Assembly: GCA_023392755.1 (NCBI GenBank)
Contig: JAEWNM010000332.1
Coordinates: 1-10,253 of the forward strand
Length of the DNA stretch: 10,253 nt
Direction of reading: 5' to 3'
Origin: Bacillota bacterium
GTDB lineage: Bacteria; Bacillota; Clostridia; Christensenellales; Aristaeellaceae
In this document: positions 6,161-10,253 of the stretch, in pieces
Layout: the number at the start of each line of letters is the position of its first letter
Numbering within the stretch: the stretch's first letter is position 1
The notes under the pieces: model-generated
The model's database searches: none
What the model was told of the DNA's origin: nothing
Seen by the model: only the letters and a program-made list of their open reading frames with translations
Position numbers and translations under genes: made by a program

Positions 6161-7444
6161 ATGATAGATTATGAGGGACTTTTGCACAAGGAGGTGCTGC
6201 CCGCGCTGGGCTGTACCGAACCGGTTGCCGTGGCTTATGCGGCGGCCTGGGCGCGAAAGGCGCTGGGCTGTGATGTGGAGCGCATTGAGGTGCTGGGCAG
6301 CCGGAATATTTTGAAAAATGCCATGAGCGTTGGCATCCCCGGCAGCACTATGGCCGGGCTTCCCATCGCGGCGGCGCTTGGCGCACTGGCGGGACGTACG
6401 GATGTCGGGCTGCAGGTGCTGTGCGACGTTACCAAGGAGGATGAAGTGGCCGGCCGGCGCATGATTGCGGAAAACCGCATCACCGTATGCCAGAAGCTGG
6501 ATGTGGAATCCCTTTATATTGAGGTGCGGGTGTTTGGTCAGGGACATAATGCAACGGCGGTCATCCGCCGCACGCACACACAGGTGACAGACCTTATGCG
6601 CGACGGCTCCGTGATCCGGCATGAGGAGCTTGAGGAGCCGGGCGCCGCAAGCGATGAGAACGCCGATATGTCCGTTCAGGACATCTGGCGGTTCTGCACG
6701 ACCGTACCGGTGGAAAAACTGCGGTTTTTGCAGGAGGGCATCCAAATGAATCTGGCCGCCGCGCGGGAAGGGCTGCAAGGCGGCTATGGCATGTCTGTCG
6801 GCCACAATATCGCCTGCGTCGGCACAACCAGCAACATCCTGGGTTCGGACATAGGCACCTGCGCGGTGGCAACAACGGCCGCCGCATGCGACGCCCGCAT
6901 GGCCGGCGCCAGCGTGCCGGTGATGAGCGTCGCGGGCAGCGGAAACCAGGGGCTGGTCTGCATGCTTCCCGTCGCAGTCTTTGCGCAGAAAAGCAATGTG
7001 GAGGAGGAACGGATGCTGCGGGCGGTTGCCTTGTCCGCCCTGGTTACGATCCATATCAAACGCGGTATCGGCCGCCTCAGCGCGCTTTGCGGCTGCGGCA
7101 TCGCGGCCGCGGTAGGCGCTTCCTGCGGGATACTGTATGTGCTGGGCGGCAATGAAAAGCAGGTGCAGTACACCATCAAGAACATGGTGGCCAACATAAC
7201 GGGCATGGTCTGCGACGGCGCAAAGTCCGGCTGCGCGGTGAAGGTGGCCACGGCCGTCAGCGCGGCGGTGCAGTGCGCCATACTGGCCATGAACAATGTG
7301 CATGCGCCGGACATAGACGGCATTGTGGACAGCGATGTGGAAAAAACCATACAAAACCTTGGCAGCGTTGGCCGCGACGGCATGGCTCTGACAGATCAGC
7401 TGATTCTTGATCTGATGACAAGCAAGAAAAACAGCGCATCATAA
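6161..7444 (+). CDS. L-cysteine desulfidase / UPF0597 family (serine dehydratase alpha-like) protein
   Basis: This 427-residue protein matches the UPF0597/CyuA (YhaM) family, whose archaeal member is an oxygen-sensitive [4Fe-4S] L-cysteine desulfidase making pyruvate, ammonia and sulfide. Visible family features: N-terminal ALGCTEPVAVAYA (Cys18), GIPGSTMAGLPIAAALG (59-75), SVAGSGNQGL (256-265), LCGCGIAAAVGASCGI (Cys310, Cys312, Cys322) and GMVCDGAKSGCAVKVATA (Cys351, Cys358). The 7-residue spacing of the last two cysteines, with another about 40 residues earlier, fits the cluster ligands I recall from the archaeal enzyme. The start at 6161 has AGGGGGA about 7 bases upstream; a TTG start at 6131 would overlap the regulator. 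It is the third gene of the SBP1-regulator operon, 11 bases after the regulator. Family is near certain; the true substrate could be cysteine, a related amino acid or another beta-substituted compound. Confidence 0.88.
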   Translation: MIDYEGLLHKEVLPALGCTEPVAVAYAAAWARKALGCDVERIEVLGSRNILKNAMSVGIPGSTMAGLPIAAALGALAGRTDVGLQVLCDVTKEDEVAGRRMIAENRITVCQKLDVESLYIEVRVFGQGHNATAVIRRTHTQVTDLMRDGSVIRHEELEEPGAASDENADMSVQDIWRFCTTVPVEKLRFLQEGIQMNLAAAREGLQGGYGMSVGHNIACVGTTSNILGSDIGTCAVATTAAACDARMAGASVPVMSVAGSGNQGLVCMLPVAVFAQKSNVEEERMLRAVALSALVTIHIKRGIGRLSALCGCGIAAAVGASCGILYVLGGNEKQVQYTIKNMVANITGMVCDGAKSGCAVKVATAVSAAVQCAILAMNNVHAPDIDGIVDSDVEKTIQNLGSVGRDGMALTDQLILDLMTSKKNSAS

Positions 7445-7460
7445 GCGCAAGGGCCTTATA

Positions 7461-7508
7461 AGGCTCCCCTCCCTCATGGCATTCGTGCCGGGGGAGGGGA
7501 GTCTTTTT
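7461..7508 (+). terminator. Strong rho-independent terminator of the SBP1-regulator-desulfidase operon
   Basis: AGGCTCCCCTCCC (7461-7473) pairs with GGGAGGGGAGTCT (7492-7504), one G-U included. Inside it is a small GGCA-TTCG-TGCC tetraloop hairpin, and T7504-7508 forms the U-tract. It begins 16 bases after the desulfidase stop codon and separates the two plus-strand operons. Confidence 0.9.
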
Positions 7509-7577
7509 AATGGAGAGAGGGGTAAAATGAGCAACATGACGCGAACGGCGTGTGTTTTGTGAACAAAGTGCCGAAAG

Positions 7578-7622
7578 AGTCATCGTTTGCGTATGCCGGA
7601 TGTCATGTTTGCTACATGCAAC
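7578..7622 (+). promoter_or_regulatory. Tandem operator pair B upstream of SBP2 (two direct repeats, 23-bp period)
   Basis: Copies at 7578-7599 and 7601-7622 share the GTCATnnTTgnnntATgC core with pair A, including all ten invariant positions and the same 23-bp period. The second copy ends 16 bases before the -10, against 15 at pair A. The downstream repeat therefore overlaps the -35 position in both promoters, as in class II activation. Proposed binder: the AraC-type regulator at 4581-6149 (inferred). Confidence 0.7.
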
Positions 7623-7638
7623 CATATTGGCAATGCGC

Positions 7639-7644
7639 TACAAT
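7639..7644 (+). promoter_or_regulatory. -10 box (TACAAT) of the SBP2-permease operon
   Basis: TACAAT sits 16 bases after the second operator repeat. At the expected -35 distance the sequence is ATGCAA, from the repeat, so there is no sigma-A -35 and activator dependence is likely. The transcript would start near 7651, giving a leader of about 52 bases. Confidence 0.5.
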
Positions 7645-7662
7645 GTGAGCACAACAATTGAC

Positions 7663-7681
7663 TGCGTGAGGGAATCACGCA
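7663..7681 (+). other. Leader hairpin before the SBP2 ribosome binding site
   Basis: TGCGTGA (7663-7669) and TCACGCA (7675-7681) form a perfect 7-bp stem with a GGGAA loop. It ends 7 bases before the strong AAGGAGGA ribosome binding site (7689-7696) and has no U-tract. It would lie in the 5' leader of the SBP2 message and might stabilise it or hold the ribosome site open. No known riboswitch is recognised. Confidence 0.4.
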
Positions 7682-7703
7682 AGCGAAGAAGGAGGACCAT
7701 TCC

Positions 7704-8933
7704 ATGAAAAAGGCTTTGGTTGCAGTTCTGGCCCTTTGCATGCTTTTTAGCGCAAGCTTTGCAATGGCGGAAACAAAGGTCGAGTTCTTCCAGCAAAAGA
7801 TGGAGGAAGGCCCGCAGCGCGCTTATGCCCAGGTCATTGAGAAATTCGCCGCGGAAAACCCCGATATCGTCATTGAGCTCAATACTGTTCCGGATGCCGG
7901 CACCGTGCTCATGCAGCGCATCTCCACGGGCGATATCCCCCCCATCTTTTCCGACTATCCCACGCAGATGCAGTTCAAGAACAAGATTGCCAACGGTTAC
8001 ATCGAGTGCCTGGAAGGCCAGGAATTTTTGTCCCGCGTCAATCCCGGCATGATCCAGCTGGCCATCAATACCGACGGCAAGACGTATGCGCTGCCCCTGA
8101 GCCAGAACTACATGGCCATTTTCTACAATCTGGATATTTTCGAGACAGTCGGCATTACCGAGCTGCCCAAGACCTGGGATGAGCTGATTGCCGTTTGTGA
8201 CCAGCTGGTTGCTGCCGGCGTCGTTCCCTTCTCCTTTGGCGACAAGGATGCAGGCCGCGTTGGCCATTGCTACCAGGCGCTGTCCCAGGCGACCTATCCT
8301 GGCATTGTGGATTACATTGTGAAGGTCGTCAACGGAGAAGCGACCGTAGCCGAAAACGCCGAGCCCTTCAAGAAGATAGGCGAGAGGATGCTGCAGCTGC
8401 GTACCTATGCGCTGCCCGATCCCCTTGGAACCGCCGACACCATCATGTGGGAGAATTTCGCCAACGGAAAGGCGGCCATGTGCATTACCGGCTCCTATGC
8501 CCGCGGCACCATTTTGATCGCGAACCCCGAACTGAACCTGGGCGCTTTCCCGATCCCCGGCGATGTGTATGACGAAAGCCCGCTGCTTACCGGTGTTGAC
8601 GCCGCGATTTGCATCAGCGCCGAAGCTACCGCCGAGCAGAAGGAAATCGGCCTGAAGTTCCTGGAGTTCATCTCCCGCCCCGAAAACGCCCAGCTGTGGT
8701 CCGATACCGACGGCGCACCCTCCTGCATCATGGGCACCACCTATTCCGACCCGCGCCTTTCGCCCATCATTGACAAAGCCGCCAGCGGCGTGGTGTGCGA
8801 CTGGTTCGGCTCCAAGGTCATCACACAGGTGACCAACGAGGTTTATCAGGTTGTTCAGGGCCTGCTGCTTGATGGCGACATGGATGCCTACATTACTGGC
8901 CTCGATGAGGCGATCGCAGCGGCTGCCAATTAA
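7704..8933 (+). CDS. Extracellular solute-binding protein of the ABC importer (MalE-type, family 1) (SBP2)
   Basis: This 409-residue secreted protein has a clear signal peptide (MKK, hydrophobic core, SFAMA with cleavage predicted after Ala22). The single cysteine in the signal (Cys12, context LALC) does not form a lipobox, so the mature protein is apparently not a lipoprotein. The mature part has the MalE-type fold, with GDIPPIFSDYPTQ (76-88), GKTYALPL (125-132), FANGKAAMCITGSYA (252-266) and FPIPGD (282-287), all colinear with SBP1. It has the best ribosome site in the window (AAGGAGGA, 7 bases spacing). It lies directly upstream of two sugar-type permeases and is probably their ligand-capturing subunit. 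The ligand cannot be read from sequence; carbohydrate is the default for the family, but no carbohydrate enzyme is present here. Confidence 0.93.
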   Translation: MKKALVAVLALCMLFSASFAMAETKVEFFQQKMEEGPQRAYAQVIEKFAAENPDIVIELNTVPDAGTVLMQRISTGDIPPIFSDYPTQMQFKNKIANGYIECLEGQEFLSRVNPGMIQLAINTDGKTYALPLSQNYMAIFYNLDIFETVGITELPKTWDELIAVCDQLVAAGVVPFSFGDKDAGRVGHCYQALSQATYPGIVDYIVKVVNGEATVAENAEPFKKIGERMLQLRTYALPDPLGTADTIMWENFANGKAAMCITGSYARGTILIANPELNLGAFPIPGDVYDESPLLTGVDAAICISAEATAEQKEIGLKFLEFISRPENAQLWSDTDGAPSCIMGTTYSDPRLSPIIDKAASGVVCDWFGSKVITQVTNEVYQVVQGLLLDGDMDAYITGLDEAIAAAAN

Positions 8934-8958
8934 TATTTAATACGGGTGCAACGGGGAC

Positions 8959-8986
8959 GGGGCGGCATGAGCCTTCATGCCGCCCC
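8959..8986 (+). repeat. Perfect inverted repeat between SBP2 and the first permease gene
   Basis: GGGGCGGCATGA (8959-8970) and TCATGCCGCCCC (8975-8986) form a perfect 12-bp GC-rich stem with a GCCT loop, 25 bases after the SBP2 stop. No U-tract follows, so it is not a full intrinsic terminator. Such hairpins after binding-protein genes, as between malE and malF in enteric bacteria, can protect the upstream message and give more binding protein than permease; that role is inferred here. The rest of the 132-base gap 8934-9065 shows only the permease ribosome site. Confidence 0.8.
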
Positions 8987-9065
8987 CGATCCAATGAAAC
9001 CATCGGCTGCGCTGTGCCTGATCAACGGCAGGGCTTGCACTTTTCTTGGGGAGGGGATGCTTTTC

Positions 9066-9953
9066 ATGCGCTGGAAGAAGTTTAACGCGGATAAGGCGAC
9101 GTTTCTTGTCATCACCATTCCTGCGCTGGCGCTGTATACGTTTTTCTATATCTACAGCGTTATCATGGGCTTTTTTTACAGCGCGACTAACTGGGACGGA
9201 TTGGCCCGCTCCTATGATTTTGTTGGCCTTGCCAACTACGTCAAGGTACTGAGCAACAAACGCTTTTTTGATTCTACGGGGATTACACTGCGCTATGCGC
9301 TGGTGATGGTCGTCGGCACGGTTGTGCTGGGCGTTATGCTGGCGGTGGCCATCAATTCCATCAAACGTTTCAAAACCTTCTTCAAATCCATATACTTCTT
9401 CCCCGCCATGATCAGTTCCGTTGCCATTGCGCTGATCTGGGACCAGGTATTCTACCGCGCTTTGCCCAATGTCGTTTCATTGCTGGGCTTTGGCGGGGTG
9501 TTCAAGTCGCCGCTTGGCGACAGAAGCCTGGCGCTGTACGCGATTCTGTTTGTTAACCTGTGGCAGGCGCTGGCCATGCCGACCATTATCTTTCTGGCCG
9601 GCCTGCAGTCGATCCCCAATGAATTGTATGAATCCGCCGTGATTGACGGCGCAAGCATGTTCAACCAATTCCGTTATGTAACGCTGCCTTACCTTGTTCC
9701 CACTATCAGCGTAAATGCGATTCTCGCGCTGAAAGGCGGCATCACGGCATTTGACTACGCGTTTGCCCTCACGGGGGGAGGCCCGGCGCGCTCCACAATG
9801 CTAATCGGCATCAAAATTTATCAGGATGCTTTTGGCGACACGCCTAACTTCTCCATTGCCAACACCGAGGCCGTACTGCTCTTTCTTGTAATCGCGGTGC
9901 TGTCGGCCGTGCAATTGATCGTTTCTTCCAAAAGCGGGGTGAATAAGGCATGA
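9066..9953 (+). CDS. ABC transporter permease, MalF/UgpA type
   Basis: This 295-residue inner-membrane protein has about six transmembrane helices (roughly 12-38, 74-97, 107-128, 153-180, 208-226 and 267-287). It carries the EAA loop that contacts the ATPase: YESAVIDGASMFNQFRYVTLP at 188-208, with the hallmark DGA at 194-196. GPARSTMLIGIKIY near 239-252 is also typical of MalF-type permeases. I chose ATG 9066, which has GGGGAGGGG ending 9 bases upstream; ATG 9057 abuts that ribosome site, and the open frame from 8946 runs through the intergenic hairpin. Its stop overlaps the start of the next permease by four bases (ATGA), indicating translational coupling. It probably forms the heterodimeric channel with that protein, fed by SBP2. 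No ATPase is in the window; it may lie beyond the right edge or be a shared MsiK-type ATPase elsewhere. Confidence 0.93.
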   Translation: MRWKKFNADKATFLVITIPALALYTFFYIYSVIMGFFYSATNWDGLARSYDFVGLANYVKVLSNKRFFDSTGITLRYALVMVVGTVVLGVMLAVAINSIKRFKTFFKSIYFFPAMISSVAIALIWDQVFYRALPNVVSLLGFGGVFKSPLGDRSLALYAILFVNLWQALAMPTIIFLAGLQSIPNELYESAVIDGASMFNQFRYVTLPYLVPTISVNAILALKGGITAFDYAFALTGGGPARSTMLIGIKIYQDAFGDTPNFSIANTEAVLLFLVIAVLSAVQLIVSSKSGVNKA

Positions 9954-10253
9954 CGGCCATGAAAGCAAACGCCGGGGACCGTGCCGCGGGGATGATTCAC
10001 AATCCCGTGGAAAAAAACGTATGGCATACGCTTCGGAACATTATACTGCTGATCGGCCTTGCGCTGATTCTTTTCCCGATGTATCTGGTAGTCATCAATT
10101 CCTTCAAAACGCTGGAGGAGGCTGGAAAGAATTTCTTTGCGCTGCCCAAGGTGTTATCGTTTGACAATGTGAGTGCTTTGCTCAAGAGCCAGAACTATTT
10201 TCGGTATGTTGGCAACAGCGTGCTGGTATCCGTATTGTCCATGAGCGTTGTGG
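9950..10253 (+). CDS. ABC transporter permease, MalG/UgpE type, partial (N-terminal 101 residues)
   Basis: The frame opens at ATG 9950, overlapping the previous stop as ATGA, and runs off the right edge without a stop. A second ATG at 9959 is an alternative start. After a polar N terminus of about 34 residues comes a transmembrane helix (NIILLIGLALILFPMYLVVI), then NSFKTLEEAGKN, FFALPKVLSFDNVSALL and YFRYVGNSVLVSVLSM, where the second helix begins. The order 'helix, P.Y....NS.K, LP......N....., N(S/T)' is the standard N-terminal pattern of MalG-type permeases. The EAA loop would lie outside the window. Confidence 0.9.
   Translation, partial: MTAMKANAGDRAAGMIHNPVEKNVWHTLRNIILLIGLALILFPMYLVVINSFKTLEEAGKNFFALPKVLSFDNVSALLKSQNYFRYVGNSVLVSVLSMSVV

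Noticed and set aside
6155..7354. Long minus-strand open frame (399 codons) opposite the desulfidase-like gene
   Set aside because: The translation is rich in His, Arg and Ala without domain structure, as expected of an antisense shadow of a GC-rich gene; the plus strand is a clear family match with a good ribosome site.
7641..7658. A lac-operator-like string (AATGTGAGC then AACAATT) at the SBP2 transcription start
   Set aside because: Both halves resemble the enteric lac operator, but spacing differs on both sides (one base missing before GTGAGC and two in the centre), no LacI-type gene is present and the host is not enteric. Probably chance.
7658..7686. TTGACT as a -35 for SBP2
   Set aside because: Seventeen bases downstream the sequence is AAGCGA, which is not a -10, and the resulting start would fall inside or after the ribosome binding site.
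7704..7739. Lipoprotein signal with Cys12 in SBP2
   Set aside because: The context LALC has Leu just before Cys, which does not fit a lipobox, and it lies inside the hydrophobic core only 12 residues from the start; a clean AMA cleavage site follows.
1..10253. tRNA or rRNA genes, CRISPR arrays, insertion sequences, phage or defence genes
   Set aside because: No cloverleaf-like sequence, regularly spaced repeat-spacer array, transposase, integrase or terminal inverted repeats were seen; the genes form an ordinary transport and regulation locus.

Overview
The window looks like the chromosome of an anaerobic Clostridia-type Firmicute. The signs are moderately GC-rich coding sequence, strong GGAGG-type ribosome binding sites, a YesM/YesN-style two-component pair, MalE-type binding proteins and a UPF0597/cysteine-desulfidase homologue. 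Both binding proteins lack a lipobox, which in my experience is common in some gut Clostridia (Christensenellales-like). The genus cannot be fixed from the sequence alone.

Layout, left to right. Bases 1-170 are the 3' end of an unrelated plus-strand membrane protein, probably a COG0701/ArsP_1-type permease. Two minus-strand genes follow: a membrane histidine kinase of the YesM/LytS class (261-2045) and, upstream of it, a uroporphyrinogen-decarboxylase-superfamily protein with a zinc-methyltransferase-like HxC...C signature (2152-3129). A minus-strand terminator-like hairpin separates them. The 181-bp divergent gap 3130-3310 holds a good minus-strand promoter for the UroD-like gene and a plus-strand promoter with a perfect -10 and no -35. 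The plus-strand operon that follows encodes an orphan binding protein (SBP1, 3311-4567), an AraC-type response regulator (4581-6149) and a cysteine-desulfidase/UPF0597-family enzyme (6161-7444). It ends at a strong terminator (7461-7508). A second plus-strand operon encodes the paralogous binding protein SBP2 (7704-8933) and two MalF/MalG-type permeases (9066-9953, and 9950 to the window edge). A perfect 12-bp hairpin lies between SBP2 and the first permease.

The most interesting observation is regulatory. Both plus-strand operons are preceded by two tandem 22-bp direct repeats with a shared core (GTCATnnTTgnnntATgC). The repeats have the same 23-bp period at both promoters and end 15 or 16 bases before a -10 box that lacks a recognisable -35. 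The geometry suits an AraC-type activator binding as a tandem dimer over the -35 region, and the response regulator encoded between the two sites is the obvious candidate.

Inferred working model: a ligand, perhaps sensed through the orphan SBP1 together with the histidine kinase, activates the response regulator. The regulator then switches on its own operon and the SBP2 importer. No glycosidase and no ABC ATPase is present in the window. The only enzymes are a UroD-like putative methyltransferase and a cysteine-desulfidase-like lyase, so the imported compound may not be an ordinary oligosaccharide.
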